Below are positions 9,686-18,896 of a DNA stretch of 64,000 nucleotides, piece after piece; positions within the stretch are counted from its first letter, which is position 1, and each line of letters begins with the position of its first letter. The stretch lies in assembly GCF_002176815.1 (NCBI RefSeq), contig NZ_CP021648.1, positions 1,930,001 to 1,994,000 on the forward strand. The letters run 5' to 3'. The DNA is from Acidovorax sp. T1 (lineage in GTDB: Bacteria; Pseudomonadota; Gammaproteobacteria; Burkholderiales; Burkholderiaceae_C). The notes under the pieces are model-generated. The model was not told the origin of the DNA, did not search any database, and worked only from the letters and a program-made list of their open reading frames with translations. Both the position numbers and the translations under genes were made by a program.

Positions 9686-10492
9686 TCAGGCCAGCAGCGC
9701 CCGCACCCGGTCCAGGTCTGCCGGGGTGTCCACGCCCGGGCCGGGGGCCTCGTCGGCAATGTGCACGGCGATGCGGTGGCCATGCCAGAGTGCCCGCAAT
9801 TGCTCCAGCGCCTCCACCGCCTCGGTGGGCGCCTGGGCCAGACCAGGAAACTGGCGCAGAAAACCTGCGCGATAGCTGTAGATGCCGATATGGCGCAGCG
9901 GCGCAAATCCGTGCAAGGCGGCCACGCCGGGTGCAGCCTGCGCCGCGGCACCTTGCCACCAGGACTGGCCAGCGTGGTCGCGGGCGTGCGGAATGGGCGC
10001 ACGGCTGAAATAGTGGGCCAGGCCGCGCGCGTCCAGCACCACCTTGACGACGTTGGGGTTCTCGTAGTCTGCCAATGTGTGAATGGCATGGGCTGCCGTG
10101 CCCATACTGGCTTCGGGGCGCGCAGGCAGCAGGGCTGCCACGGCGTTGATGAGGGCCGGGTCCATCAGGGGTTCGTCGCCCTGCACGTTGACCACCACGG
10201 CGTCGCCGTCCAGGCCCAGCTGCGTGCAGGCCTCTGCCAGCCGGTCGCTGCCGCTGGCGTGGTCGGTGCGCGTGAGCAGGGCCTGCACTCCGTGGGCCTG
10301 GCAGGCGTGCAGGATGCGCGGGTCGTCGGCGGCCACCACCACGCGGGCTGCGGCGCTTTGCGCGGCGCGGCGGGCCACATGCACCACCATGGGCAGGCCG
10401 GCGATGTCGGCCAGGGGCTTGTCGGGCAGGCGGCTCGATGCCATGCGTGCCGGGATCAGCACCGTGAAGCCCGCTGCCGTGGCTGGGCTCAC
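9686..10492 (-). CDS. kdsB: 3-deoxy-manno-octulosonate (KDO) cytidylyltransferase
   Basis: Activates KDO as CMP-KDO for lipopolysaccharide core assembly. 268 residues with [15 protein letters not shown] at the nucleotide-binding loop, [12 protein letters not shown] and [13 protein letters not shown], and [10 protein letters not shown]. It overlaps the upstream Trm112-like gene by 4 bp, so the two are translationally coupled, and it is in the same run as lpxK, another lipopolysaccharide gene. Confidence 0.97.
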   Translation of the reverse strand: MSPATAAGFTVLIPARMASSRLPDKPLADIAGLPMVVHVARRAAQSAAARVVVAADDPRILHACQAHGVQALLTRTDHASGSDRLAEACTQLGLDGDAVVVNVQGDEPLMDPALINAVAALLPARPEASMGTAAHAIHTLADYENPNVVKVVLDARGLAHYFSRAPIPHARDHAGQSWWQGAAAQAAPGVAALHGFAPLRHIGIYSYRAGFLRQFPGLAQAPTEAVEALEQLRALWHGHRIAVHIADEAPGPGVDTPADLDRVRALLA

Positions 10493-10671
10493 GCCTGCAG
10501 CTCCTCGTCGGTCAGGGTGCGCGCCTCATTTTCCAGCAGCACCGGAATGCCGTCGCGCACGGGGTAGGCCAGGCGCGCGCTGCGCGACACCAGCTCCTGG
10601 CGCTCGCGGTCATAAGTCAAGGGGCCTTTGGTGACAGGGCAGACCAGCAATTCAAGCAGTTTGGGATCCAT
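10489..10671 (-). CDS. Trm112-like protein
   Basis: A 60-residue protein of the UPF0434/Trm112 family, starting [18 protein letters not shown] and containing [13 protein letters not shown]. In other organisms Trm112 activates methyltransferases; the bacterial role is less clear. Its start overlaps the lpxK stop region by 20 bp and its end overlaps kdsB by 4 bp, so it is embedded in the lipopolysaccharide operon. Confidence 0.92.
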   Translation of the reverse strand: MDPKLLELLVCPVTKGPLTYDRERQELVSRSARLAYPVRDGIPVLLENEARTLTDEELQA

Positions 10672-11758
10672 GGCGGCGTTTTCCGGAAATCAGGCAGGGG
10701 GGGGATGATAGCGGCGTGGCCTGCCACGGCGCGAGCCGGGCATCCAGTGCGGCGAAGAAGGCGGGATCGACCTCCAGCGCCAGCGGCACCGCCAGCGCAT
10801 CGGGGTGCAGCGGCCAGAGCTTTACGGCGTCTTTTTCAGTGCAAATCAGCGTGAAGTGCTTGTCAATAAAGCGCTTCCAGCTATTGAAATCATAGTGATC
10901 TGGCAACGCCTCGGCACATGCCAGCGACAGGCCTTGGGCCCGCAGCATGGCAAAGAATTCCTCAGGCCGGGCGACTGCAGCCACGGCATGCACGGGGCCT
11001 TCGCGCAGGGACGCCAGAGGCACCTGCCGACCATCCGCGCGCAGCGCATGGGGCGCCAGCCGGCGCTGCAGCGCAAAACTGGGGTTGCGCCCGGCGGGGC
11101 GCGTGCCGGCGTGCAGCACCCAGTCCACAGGGCGCGGCCAGGGCTCGCGCAGGGGGCCTGCGGGCAGCAAAAAGCCGTTGCCCACGCCGTCGCTGTTGAA
11201 GACGCAGATTTCCAGGTCGCGCGCCAGCGCCAGGTGCTGCAGGCCATCGTCGCACACCAGGACGTTGGTGCCAGGGTGCGCGGCCAGCAGTGCGCGCGCC
11301 GCGGTGATGCGCCGTGGCGCCACAAAAACGGGCGCATGGGTGGCGCGGGCGATCAGGGCGGGCTCGTCCCCCACTTCCAGGGCGGGGCTGTCTGGCAGCA
11401 CTGCGCGGCAGTCATGGGTGCTGCGGCCATAGCCGCGCGAGATGACGCCCGGCTGCCACCCCTGCGCCTGCAAATGCCGCACCAGCGCAATCACGACAGG
11501 GGTTTTGCCCGCGCCACCAGCAATCACATTGCCCACCACGATGACGGGCGGGCCGGGGTGTTCGCTGCGCAGCACCCGCAGCCGGTACAGCCTGCGCCGC
11601 AGTGCCACCAGCGCGCCATACACCAGTGACAGCGGCCACAAGGCCCACGCCGCAGGCCCGCGTGTACGCCAGATGCGTGCCAGGCCTGTGGGCGGCTGGG
11701 TGCCAGTCACCGGGGTGACTGCGGGGGAGGAGGCCGGCTGCGGCCCGGCGCCAGCCAT
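10652..11758 (-). CDS. lpxK: Tetraacyldisaccharide 4'-kinase
   Basis: Inner-membrane kinase that adds the 4'-phosphate to the lipid A precursor. 368 residues. An N-terminal hydrophobic segment ([18 protein letters not shown]) is followed by the Walker A loop [18 protein letters not shown] and VISRGYGR. I placed the start at the ATG 5 bp after the exbD stop; a longer frame runs upstream through exbD but is only its shadow. A palindromic-repeat copy near the 3' end encodes part of [13 protein letters not shown]. Confidence 0.95.
   Translation of the reverse strand: MAGAGPQPASSPAVTPVTGTQPPTGLARIWRTRGPAAWALWPLSLVYGALVALRRRLYRLRVLRSEHPGPPVIVVGNVIAGGAGKTPVVIALVRHLQAQGWQPGVISRGYGRSTHDCRAVLPDSPALEVGDEPALIARATHAPVFVAPRRITAARALLAAHPGTNVLVCDDGLQHLALARDLEICVFNSDGVGNGFLLPAGPLREPWPRPVDWVLHAGTRPAGRNPSFALQRRLAPHALRADGRQVPLASLREGPVHAVAAVARPEEFFAMLRAQGLSLACAEALPDHYDFNSWKRFIDKHFTLICTEKDAVKLWPLHPDALAVPLALEVDPAFFAALDARLAPWQATPLSSPPCLISGKRRHGSQTA
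10854..10895. repeat. Palindromic repeat copy inside lpxK
   Basis: Reads aagtgcttgtcaataaagcg then cttccagctattgaaat, a recognisable but degenerate copy, in frame. Confidence 0.6.
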
Positions 11759-11763
11759 TGCGT

Positions 11764-12204
11764 CTAGCGGCCGTTGCCCGCGCGGGCCGATGCCGACGAC
11801 TGCGTGGCAAACGTGACCTGGTTCAGGCCCACGCGCCGCGCAGCCTCCATCACGGTAATCACCGACTGGTGCGGCGCTGTGGCATCCGCACTGATGATGA
11901 CCACGCTGCTGCCCTGGCCCGCGCTGGCCGCCTGGCCCAGCGCACGGGCCACGGCGTCCACGCTTTTGCCGTCTACGGCGGTCTTGTTGATGGCATAGCG
12001 GCCATCGGCCGCCACGGCCACGATCACCTCCTTGGGGTGGTCGCGCTGCTGCTCGGCGTCGGCCACGGGCAGCGTCAGTTGCAGTTCGGTGAACTTGCTG
12101 TAGGTGGTGGTCAGCATCATGAAGATGAGGATCACCAGCAGCACATCGATGAACGGGATCAGGTTGATCTCGGGCTCGTCCTTGGCACGGGGGCGGAAAT
12201 TCAT
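11764..12204 (-). CDS. exbD: ExbD/TolR family energy-transducing protein
   Basis: 146 residues. It starts [20 protein letters not shown], has one transmembrane helix ([15 protein letters not shown]) with the conserved Asp at its head, and a periplasmic domain ending in [11 protein letters not shown]. With ExbB it forms the proton-driven motor that powers TonB- or Tol-dependent transport. The exbB gene is just upstream, separated by a tandem repeat; no tonB is in view. A Tol-Pal role cannot be excluded from sequence alone. Confidence 0.93.
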   Translation of the reverse strand: MNFRPRAKDEPEINLIPFIDVLLVILIFMMLTTTYSKFTELQLTLPVADAEQQRDHPKEVIVAVAADGRYAINKTAVDGKSVDAVARALGQAASAGQGSSVVIISADATAPHQSVITVMEAARRVGLNQVTFATQSSASARAGNGR

Positions 12205-12225
12205 GCGATCCGTCTTTCAAACAGA

Positions 12226-12437
12226 GGGAGCCACGCGCAGCGGGCCGACCGTGGGGGCGCTCATTTTGCCGCCGGGCCGCCCCAAGGCAAAATGCGACCC
12301 CCTTGGGGGGCAGGGAGCCACGCGCAGCGGGCCGACCGTGGGGGCGCTCATTTTGCCGCCGGGCCGCCCCAAGGCGAAATGCGGCCCCCTTGGGGGGCAG
12401 GGAGCCACGCGCAGCGGGCCGACCGTGGGGGCCATCA
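12226..12437. repeat. 87-bp tandem repeat, about 2.4 copies, between exbB and exbD
   Basis: Units start with GGGAGCCACGCGCAGCGGGC at 12226, 12313 and 12400, a strict 87-bp period. The first two copies differ at only a few bases; the third is partial and runs into the exbB stop codon. Each full unit contains a GC-rich hairpin (ccccaagg... and ccccttgggg). It lies within the transcript between two subunits of one complex. Confidence 0.95.
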
Positions 12438-13082
12438 TTTCAGCTTGCGCAGCCGCAGGATGTGGCGCACAAACTGCTCGGAGGCCAGCTCCAGCGTCAG
12501 CAGGTAGGCGTCCACGCGGCTGCGGAAATAGCGCCAGAAGATCAGCGCCGGAATCGCCACGATGAGGCCGAACGCCGTGTTGTACAGCGCCACCGAGATG
12601 CCGTGCGCCAGCTGCGCCGGGTTGCCGCCGCCCATGGCCTGGCTGGCGCCGCCGGTGCCCACCTGTGAGCCAAAGATTTCGATCATGCCGATCACGGTGC
12701 CCAGCAGGCCCAGCAGCGGCGCCGCCGAGGCGATGGTGGCCAGCGCGTTGAGGTATTTTTCGAGCCGGTGCGCCACCGTGCGGCCCGCGCCTTCCATGGT
12801 GGCGCGCAAATCGGCCTCGGTGCACAGGGGGTTGTTGTTGAAGGCGCGCAGGCCGCTGGCTAGCACCTCGCCCAGCGCCGAGTTTTGGGCCAGCTGGTTC
12901 ACCACGTCGGGCGTGGGAAGGGTCTTGGTCGAGACGGTGATGGCTTCATCCAGCAGCTTGGGGGGGGCGACGCGTGCTGTTTTCAGGGCCACGAAGCGCT
13001 CGAAAATCAGCGCCAGTGCCAGGACGGAGCAGGCAATCAGTGGCCAGATGGGCCAGCCTGCGGCTTGTATGATGGACAGCAA
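12435..13082 (-). CDS. exbB: ExbB/TolQ family proton channel protein
   Basis: 215 residues with three membrane segments: [21 protein letters not shown] near the N-terminus, then [24 protein letters not shown] and [22 protein letters not shown]. The last two match the conserved MotA/TolQ/ExbB core. It is the partner of ExbD downstream. The stop codon lies inside the last partial unit of the 87-bp repeat. First gene of the leftward run to adk. Confidence 0.95.
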   Translation of the reverse strand: MLSIIQAAGWPIWPLIACSVLALALIFERFVALKTARVAPPKLLDEAITVSTKTLPTPDVVNQLAQNSALGEVLASGLRAFNNNPLCTEADLRATMEGAGRTVAHRLEKYLNALATIASAAPLLGLLGTVIGMIEIFGSQVGTGGASQAMGGGNPAQLAHGISVALYNTAFGLIVAIPALIFWRYFRSRVDAYLLTLELASEQFVRHILRLRKLK

Positions 13083-13433
13083 TTCTCTCTCCGCACGGGT
13101 GAAGGCAATGGGCGATTATGGCCTAGGTGCTCCGGCATTCCATGACACAAAAGTTGGCGTGAATGTACCGGCCGTTTGCCTTTTTCTCACCCACAAAATC
13201 TGTGGATAACTTTGTGGGCAACTGGGCTGCAGGGCCTCGCAAAGCGGCGCCACACCGTGGGTTCAACAGATTGATGAAAAATTAATCAGTGAAAAATCGT
13301 TATAAATCAAGAGGTTGCACGAACTTTCGTGTTTTCCGGCCGGTTTTGGCCCCCTGCGTGGGCCGGTCTGCCGCTCGCGCTGCGCTGTGGAATAGTCGCC
13401 TGGCGCATGGCCTGCAAACGCTGACGCTGTCTC
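13083..13433. other. Divergent promoter region exbB / xseA
   Basis: 351 bp with no gene. It holds the upstream regions of exbB (leftward) and xseA (rightward), an inverted repeat enclosing a DnaA-box sequence at 13190-13218, and an AT-rich stretch at 13270-13315 that is the likeliest xseA promoter area. Confidence 0.6.
13190..13218. promoter_or_regulatory. Inverted repeat enclosing a perfect DnaA box
   Basis: CCCACAAA and TTTGTGGG form 8-bp arms around a 13-base loop that contains TGTGGATAA (reverse complement TTATCCACA, the DnaA-box consensus) at 13201-13209. Only one box is seen, so this is not an origin. A regulatory role on exbB or xseA is possible. Confidence 0.45.
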
Positions 13434-14759
13434 ATGCCTGAGTCCACAACCATTGGCGCGACGCCGCGTATCTGGGAAGTTGGCGCGCTGTGCCGCGCCA
13501 TTGCTGATGCGCTGGAGGCGCGATTCAACCCGGTGGCCGTGCGCGGCGAGATCACGGGCTTTTCGCGCGCATCCAGCGGACATTGCTACTTCTCGGTGAA
13601 AGACGCGAACGGCCAGTTGCGTTGCGCCATGTTCCGCCGCTCGGCCAGCCTGCTTGACTTTTCGCCGCGCGATGGCGAACTGGTGGAGCTTCGCGGGCGC
13701 ATCGGCGTGTACGAAGCCCGGGGTGACCTGCAGTTCATTGTCGAGAGCATGCAGCGCGCGGGGCAGGGCGCGCTGTTCGAGCAGTTCTTGCGGCTGAAGG
13801 CACAGCTGGAGGGCGAAGGCCTCTTTGATGCAGCGCGCAAGCGGCCGCTGCCGCTGCAGCCACGGGGCATCGGCCTGGTCACATCGCCCGGCGCGGCGGC
13901 GCTGCACGATGTGGTGACGGCCTTGCGCCGCCGCGTGCCGCATATCCCGGTGGTGCTGGTGCCTGCGCAAGTGCAGGGGGCTGCAGCGCCACAGGCCCTT
14001 GTCGCGGCGCTATCAAAACTGTATCTGCTGGCGCAATCTGGACAAGCGCCAGGGGCTGATTTGGCTCAAAACCCTGCGATCGATGTGATCCTTCTTGTGC
14101 GGGGCGGCGGGTCGATGGAAGACCTCTGGGCCTTCAACGACGAACAGCTTGCGCGCACCATTGTGGAAAGCCCGGTGCCGCTGATCTGCGGCGTGGGGCA
14201 CGAAACCGATTTCACCATTGCCGATTTCTGTGCCGACCTGCGCGCGCCCACGCCCACGGCGGCGGCCGAACTGGTGGCCCAGCCGCGCGAGGTGTGGCTC
14301 GGTGCGCTCGGCCTGTTGGCCGGCCGGCTGGCCGATGGCGTGCAGCGCCAGCTCGATGCCCGCCACCAGCGGCTGGACCAGGCGGCCGCCCGCCTGGGCC
14401 GCCCCTCGGGCATCGTGGCCCGCCAGCAGATGCAGCTGGCCCGCCTGGCCCAGCGCATGCGCCATGGGGTGCTATTGAAAATGCAGCTGCTTGCGCAGAC
14501 ACAGAAAGCGCTAGAGGCCGAAATGCCGCTCAAGCTGCAACGCCAGCTGGCGCTGCATGCCGAGCGTCTGGACCGCGCCGCCCTGCGGCTGGAGCTGCTC
14601 GACCCGCGCCTGGTGCTGCAGCGCGGCTATGCGCTGCTGACCGACACCGCGGGCCAGGCCGTCACCAGCGTACGCCAGGCGCAGCCGGGCGATGCCCTGC
14701 GCGCCACACTGGCCGACGGTGCGGTGGATGTCACCGTGGTGCAGCCGCGCCTGCTGTAG
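13434..14759 (+). CDS. xseA: Exodeoxyribonuclease VII large subunit
   Basis: Nuclease subunit that degrades single-stranded DNA with XseB. 441 residues: an N-terminal OB fold (WEVGALCRAIADALE..., VRGEITGFSRASSGHCYFSVKD), then the catalytic part with GIGLVTSPGAAALHDVV, LVRGGGSMEDLWAFND and PLICGVGHETDFTIADFCAD, and a coiled C-terminus. Two palindromic-repeat copies are read in frame, one in the loop after VAALSKLYLLAQ and one in the coiled region (LLKMQLLAQTQKALEAEM). No xseB is next to it. Confidence 0.96.
   Translation: MPESTTIGATPRIWEVGALCRAIADALEARFNPVAVRGEITGFSRASSGHCYFSVKDANGQLRCAMFRRSASLLDFSPRDGELVELRGRIGVYEARGDLQFIVESMQRAGQGALFEQFLRLKAQLEGEGLFDAARKRPLPLQPRGIGLVTSPGAAALHDVVTALRRRVPHIPVVLVPAQVQGAAAPQALVAALSKLYLLAQSGQAPGADLAQNPAIDVILLVRGGGSMEDLWAFNDEQLARTIVESPVPLICGVGHETDFTIADFCADLRAPTPTAAAELVAQPREVWLGALGLLAGRLADGVQRQLDARHQRLDQAAARLGRPSGIVARQQMQLARLAQRMRHGVLLKMQLLAQTQKALEAEMPLKLQRQLALHAERLDRAALRLELLDPRLVLQRGYALLTDTAGQAVTSVRQAQPGDALRATLADGAVDVTVVQPRLL
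14009..14071. repeat. Palindromic repeat copy 1 inside xseA
   Basis: gctatcaaaactgtatctgc, then tggcgcaatctgg, then acaagcgccaggggctgatttggctcaaaa in pieces, matches both arms and the flanks of the family. In frame. Confidence 0.7.
14471..14524. repeat. Palindromic repeat copy 2 inside xseA
   Basis: gctattgaaaatgcagctgc followed by ttgcgcagacacag and aaagcgctagaggccgaaat. In frame, in the coiled C-terminal region. Confidence 0.7.
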
Positions 14760-14912
14760 GACAAACGCGCCTTCGCGGCATGACGACGGCTGTTCACACG
14801 CCCCATGCAGCACAGGTCTATTGATCTTTCTACAATGCCTGCTCGCCCGAACCTGTTTGCGCTGCAGCCGGGTATCCGGGAATCCCAGAATTTCAAACCA
14901 CGAGGAAACACC

Positions 14913-15494
14913 ATGGAACACACCCTTCCCCCGCTGCCCTATGCCATCGACGCACTGGCCCCGCATTACAGCCAGGAAACCTTGGAATACCACCACGGCA
15001 AGCACCACAACGCCTATGTGGTGAACCTCAACAACCTGCAAAAGGGCACCGAGTTTGAATCCATGACGCTCGAAGAGATCGTCAAGAAGTCGTCCGGCGG
15101 CATCTACAACAACGCCGCGCAGATCTGGAACCACACCTTCTTCTGGAGCTGCATGAAGCCCCAGGGCGGTGGCGAGCCCACGGGCGCGCTGGCTGCGGCC
15201 ATCAACGCCAAGTTCGGCTCTTACGTCGCGTTCAAGGAAGCCTTCGTGAAGTCGGCCGTGGGCAACTTTGGCTCAGGCTGGACCTGGCTGGTGAAGAAGG
15301 CCGATGGCAGCGTCGACATCGTCAACACCGGCGCCGCCGGCACGCCGCTGACCACCGCCGACAAGGCGCTGCTGACGGTGGACGTGTGGGAACACGCCTA
15401 CTACATCGACTACCGCAACCAGCGCCCCAAGTTTGTCGAAACCTTCTTGGGCAACCTGGTGAACTGGAGCTTTGCCGAAGCCAACTTCGCCTGA
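14913..15494 (+). CDS. sodB: Superoxide dismutase, iron type
   Basis: Converts superoxide to oxygen and hydrogen peroxide. 193 residues. Metal ligands are in the expected places: [11 protein letters not shown] (His), NHTFFWSCM (His), and [11 protein letters not shown] (Asp and His). The FFWSC and FGSGWTWLV segments favour iron over manganese. The start at [13 protein letters not shown] has GAGGAAA upstream. No signal peptide, so cytoplasmic. A strong terminator follows 46 bp after the stop. Confidence 0.96.
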   Translation: MEHTLPPLPYAIDALAPHYSQETLEYHHGKHHNAYVVNLNNLQKGTEFESMTLEEIVKKSSGGIYNNAAQIWNHTFFWSCMKPQGGGEPTGALAAAINAKFGSYVAFKEAFVKSAVGNFGSGWTWLVKKADGSVDIVNTGAAGTPLTTADKALLTVDVWEHAYYIDYRNQRPKFVETFLGNLVNWSFAEANFA

Positions 15495-15540
15495 AGCACG
15501 CAGCAGGGGCGGGCGCTTCGCCCCATTCGCCCTTGCAAAA

Positions 15541-15566
15541 CAAAACGGCCCGTGCGGGCCGTTTTG
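15541..15566 (+). terminator. Intrinsic terminator after sodB
   Basis: Perfect inverted repeat CAAAACGGCCCG ... CGGGCCGTTTTG with a T-rich 3' arm. It can act in both directions and would also stop transcripts of the convergent DUF192 gene. Confidence 0.85.
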
Positions 15567-15580
15567 TGCTTTCTGGGCTG

Positions 15581-15622
15581 CAGCGCTTTGTGGTAAAGCG
15601 CTTATAGCTATATAAATAATAG
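15581..15622. repeat. Palindromic repeat copy, sodB / DUF192 spacer
   Basis: cagcgctttgtggtaaagcg then cttatagctatataaataatag, a clear family member between convergent genes. Confidence 0.75.
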
Positions 15623-15636
15623 CGAATTGTGATGTA

Positions 15637-16146
15637 TCAACGCTTCGAAAACAGGGTTCCGCCAAGCTTGAACCCGGCCTTGATGCCCTTCTTGCCAAAC
15701 CATCCCTGGTTCATCTCCAGCACATAGCGCACGGGCTTTGCCGAACAATGCGAATCGGTGGTCTGGGGCTTCATGTCGGCCAGGTTGACGATGGTGCCGT
15801 CATCGGCCACAAACGCCGCCGTCAGCGGCAGCAAGGTGTTCTTCATCCAGAAGCATTGCACGCCGGGCTGCTCAAAAATGAACAGCATGCCCTCTTGTGC
15901 CGGCATCTCCCGGCGATGCATCAGGCCGGTCTGGCGCTCTTGCGGGGTCTGCGCCACCTGGGTGTCAATGCGGTGCATGCCGGCCGTCAGTTCAACGCGC
16001 TGCAGCGCCAGCTGGGGGCCCTCCTGCGCGGGTGCGGCGGTGCTCCACAACGCCAGCACGGCGGCCACCAGGGGTGCCAGCGCCGGGGTGGCGCGTCGGG
16101 AAAAGCGGCGGGGCAAAAATCTGAAAGTGAAGGGCATCGGTGTCAT
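15637..16146 (-). CDS. DUF192 family exported protein
   Basis: A 169-residue protein. The start at MTPMPFTFRFLPRRFSRR gives a good signal peptide (basic start, LAPLVAAVLALWSTAAPAQA-like core). The mature part is a DUF192 domain with RQTGLMHRREMP, MLFIFEQPGVQCFWMKNTLLPL and FVADDGTIVNLADM. The family is widespread; its biochemical role is not established. It converges with sodB. Confidence 0.88.
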   Translation of the reverse strand: MTPMPFTFRFLPRRFSRRATPALAPLVAAVLALWSTAAPAQEGPQLALQRVELTAGMHRIDTQVAQTPQERQTGLMHRREMPAQEGMLFIFEQPGVQCFWMKNTLLPLTAAFVADDGTIVNLADMKPQTTDSHCSAKPVRYVLEMNQGWFGKKGIKAGFKLGGTLFSKR

Positions 16147-16398
16147 GGGCAGGTTTTCAGTGGTTGCGAACTGGAGCCAGGGGCAAACCATAGCGCTTCA
16201 CGGGCATTGACAGGTAAACCCGCAGGGGCTGGCGCAAAAAATTGCGCTGTTTCATGGTTCCAATTTCGCATTGCGATATTCTGTTGCAAAATAGCCGGGC
16301 TGGGCAGGGCGCAAGAAAGCACAATGGTGCGGTTCGATCACTGCTACCGGCTGGGCCACCATCCGGTGGTTTTTTTCAGTCATTTCTTGAAGTAAGCG

Positions 16399-18636
16399 AT
16401 GAGTACCCAGCAACCCACCATCATCTACACCCTGACCGACGAGGCACCTCGCCTGGCCACTGCTTCTTTCTTGCCCATCGTGCGCGCCTTTGCTGCGCCT
16501 GCGGGCGTCAACGTGACCGAAAGCGACATCTCGGTGGCGGCCCGCGTGCTGGGTGAGTTCCCCGAGTTCCTGCGTGACGACCAGAAGGTGCCCAACACGC
16601 TGGCCGCTTTGGGCAAGAAGACCCTGGAGCCCGATGCCAACATCATCAAGCTGCCCAACATCAGCGCCTCGGTGGGCCAGCTCATCGCCTGCATCAAGGA
16701 ACTGCAGGGCAAGGGCTATGCCGTGCCCGACTACCCCGAAGACCCAAAGAGCGAAGAAGACAAGGCGATCCGCGCGCGCTATGCCAAGTGCATCGGCAGC
16801 GCAGTGAACCCCGTGCTGCGCGAAGGCAACTCTGATCGCCGCGCGCCCCGCGCCGTCAAGGAATACGCCCGCAAGAACCCGCACAGCATGGCCGAGTGGA
16901 GCCAGGCTTCGCGCTCGCATGTCTCGCACATGCACGCGGGCGACTTCTACCACGGCGAAAAGTCCATGACGCTGGACCGCGCCCGCGATGTGAAGATGGA
17001 GCTGCTCACCCCAAGCGGCAAGACCATCGTCCTCAAGCCCAAGGTGTCGCTGCTGGACCGCGAGATCATCGACAGCATGTTCATGAGCAAGAAGGCGCTG
17101 CTCGCGTTCTATGAAAAAGAAATCGAAGACGCGCACAAGACCGGCGTGATGTTCTCGCTGCACGTCAAAGCCACGATGATGAAGGTGTCGCACCCCATCG
17201 TGTTCGGCCACTGCGTGAAGATTTTCTACAAGGACGCGTTTGCCAAGCACGGCAAGCTGTTTGACGAGCTGGGCGTGAACGTGAACAACGGCATGGCCAA
17301 CCTCTATGAAAAAGTGGCCACCCTGCCCACCGCCCAGCGTGAAGAAGTCATGCGCGACCTGCACGCCTGCCACGCCACCCGCCCCGAGCTGGCCATGGTC
17401 GATTCGGCCAAGGGCATCACCAATTTCCACTCGCCCAACGACATCATCGTCGATGCCTCCATGCCCGCCATGATCCGCAACGGCGGCAAGATGTGGGGCG
17501 CAGACGGCCGCCTGAAGGACGTCAAGGCTGTGATGCCCGAATCGACCTTTGCGCGCATCTACCAGGAGATCATCAACTTCTGCAAGTGGCACGGCGCGTT
17601 TGATCCCAAGACCATGGGCACGGTGCCCAACGTGGGCCTGATGGCCCAGCAGGCCGAGGAATACGGCTCGCATGACAAGACCTTCGAGATCCCCGAAGAC
17701 GGCGTGGCCAACATCACCGACCTGGCCACGGGCGAAGTGCTGCTCTCCCAGAATGTGGAAGCCGGCGACATCTGGCGCATGTGCCAGGTCAAGGACGCCG
17801 CGATCCGCGACTGGGTCAAGCTGGCCGTCACGCGTGCCCGCAACTCCGGCATGCCCGTGGTGTTCTGGCTCGACGCCTACCGCCCGCACGAAGCGCAGCT
17901 GATCACCAAGGTCAAGATGTACCTGCACGAGCACGACACCACCGGCCTCGACATCCAGATCATGAGCCAGGTGCGTGCGATGCGTTACACGCTCGAGCGC
18001 GTGGTGCGCGGCCTGGACACCATCAGTGCCACCGGCAACATTCTGCGCGACTACCTGACCGACCTGTTCCCCATCATGGAGCTGGGCACCAGCGCCAAGA
18101 TGCTGTCCATCGTGCCTTTGATGGCCGGTGGCGGCATGTACGAAACCGGTGCGGGCGGCTCGGCGCCCAAGCATGTGCAGCAACTGGTGGAAGAAAACCA
18201 CCTGCGCTGGGACTCGCTGGGCGAATTTTTGGCGCTGGCCGTGTCGCTGGAAGACCTGGGCCTGAAAACCGGCAACGCGCAGGCCAAGGTGCTGGCCAAG
18301 ACGCTGGACGCCGCCACCGGCAAGCTGCTGGACAACAACAAGAACCCCTCGCCCAAGACCGGCCAGCTCGACAACCGCGGCAGCCAGTTCTACCTGGCCC
18401 TGTACTGGGCGCAAGAGCTGGCCGCGCAGACCGACGATGCCGACCTGGCAAAGCGCTTTGCCCCGCTGGCCCAGCAACTGGCCGCCAACGAGCAAAAGAT
18501 CGTGGACGAGCTCAATGCCGTGCAGGGCAAGCCTGCCGACATCGGTGGTTACTACCTGCCCGATCTGGCCAAGCTCGATGCTGTGATGCGGCCCAGCCAG
18601 ACGCTGAACACGGTGCTTGCCGCCGCTGGCGCCTGA
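16399..18636 (+). CDS. icd: Isocitrate dehydrogenase (NADP+), monomeric type
   Basis: TCA-cycle enzyme making 2-oxoglutarate, CO2 and NADPH. 745 residues, the size of the monomeric class. Family segments include [20 protein letters not shown] at the N-terminus, [18 protein letters not shown] at the substrate-binding region, [20 protein letters not shown], and [27 protein letters not shown] in parts. It lies directly upstream of an unrelated dimeric isocitrate dehydrogenase on the same strand; a terminator lies between them, so they are probably expressed separately. Confidence 0.97.
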   Translation: MSTQQPTIIYTLTDEAPRLATASFLPIVRAFAAPAGVNVTESDISVAARVLGEFPEFLRDDQKVPNTLAALGKKTLEPDANIIKLPNISASVGQLIACIKELQGKGYAVPDYPEDPKSEEDKAIRARYAKCIGSAVNPVLREGNSDRRAPRAVKEYARKNPHSMAEWSQASRSHVSHMHAGDFYHGEKSMTLDRARDVKMELLTPSGKTIVLKPKVSLLDREIIDSMFMSKKALLAFYEKEIEDAHKTGVMFSLHVKATMMKVSHPIVFGHCVKIFYKDAFAKHGKLFDELGVNVNNGMANLYEKVATLPTAQREEVMRDLHACHATRPELAMVDSAKGITNFHSPNDIIVDASMPAMIRNGGKMWGADGRLKDVKAVMPESTFARIYQEIINFCKWHGAFDPKTMGTVPNVGLMAQQAEEYGSHDKTFEIPEDGVANITDLATGEVLLSQNVEAGDIWRMCQVKDAAIRDWVKLAVTRARNSGMPVVFWLDAYRPHEAQLITKVKMYLHEHDTTGLDIQIMSQVRAMRYTLERVVRGLDTISATGNILRDYLTDLFPIMELGTSAKMLSIVPLMAGGGMYETGAGGSAPKHVQQLVEENHLRWDSLGEFLALAVSLEDLGLKTGNAQAKVLAKTLDAATGKLLDNNKNPSPKTGQLDNRGSQFYLALYWAQELAAQTDDADLAKRFAPLAQQLAANEQKIVDELNAVQGKPADIGGYYLPDLAKLDAVMRPSQTLNTVLAAAGA

Positions 18637-18696
18637 GATCTGAGATGGCAATGGATGGCTGCCCGTGATGCACGGCAGCCATCAACGCTAGCAGCA

Positions 18697-18738
18697 ATGC
18701 CGTGCCGTGGGCCAACGCCCGCAGCACGGCATTTTTTT
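18697..18738 (+). terminator. Intrinsic terminator after the monomeric isocitrate dehydrogenase
   Basis: ATGCCGTGC (18697-18705) pairs with GCACGGCAT (18724-18732), followed by a run of T. Confidence 0.75.
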
Positions 18739-18896
18739 GGGCGGTGCGGATCGGTTGATCTGGATGGTTTCCATCCAGCCTGCCGCTGGTGTTCACGGGG
18801 TCCGTAGCAAAGTGGGTGCCGCTAAAATTCAGGCGTTTTACGGATTTTTCAAAACCCGCTGTAGTTCATTCCAACATCCCACCGGAGACACCCGCC

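Noticed and set aside
10652..12220. 522-codon protein fusing an ExbD-region frame to LpxK
   Set aside because: Its first 154 codons are the out-of-frame shadow of exbD; LpxK homology begins at the ATG at 11758.
12226..12437. CRISPR array
   Set aside because: The units are tandem 87-bp copies without distinct spacers and no cas genes are present.
12217..12825. Protein with repeated [14 protein letters not shown] units
   Set aside because: It is the translation of the 87-bp DNA repeat plus the shadow of exbB; no evidence of coding use.
13190..13218. Replication origin
   Set aside because: Only one DnaA box, no AT-rich unwinding element cluster and no dnaA or parAB nearby.
16252..18651. 799-codon open frame opposite the monomeric isocitrate dehydrogenase gene
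   Set aside because: No recognisable domain, His/Gly/Val-rich shadow of GC-rich coding sequence; the opposite strand encodes a full known enzyme.
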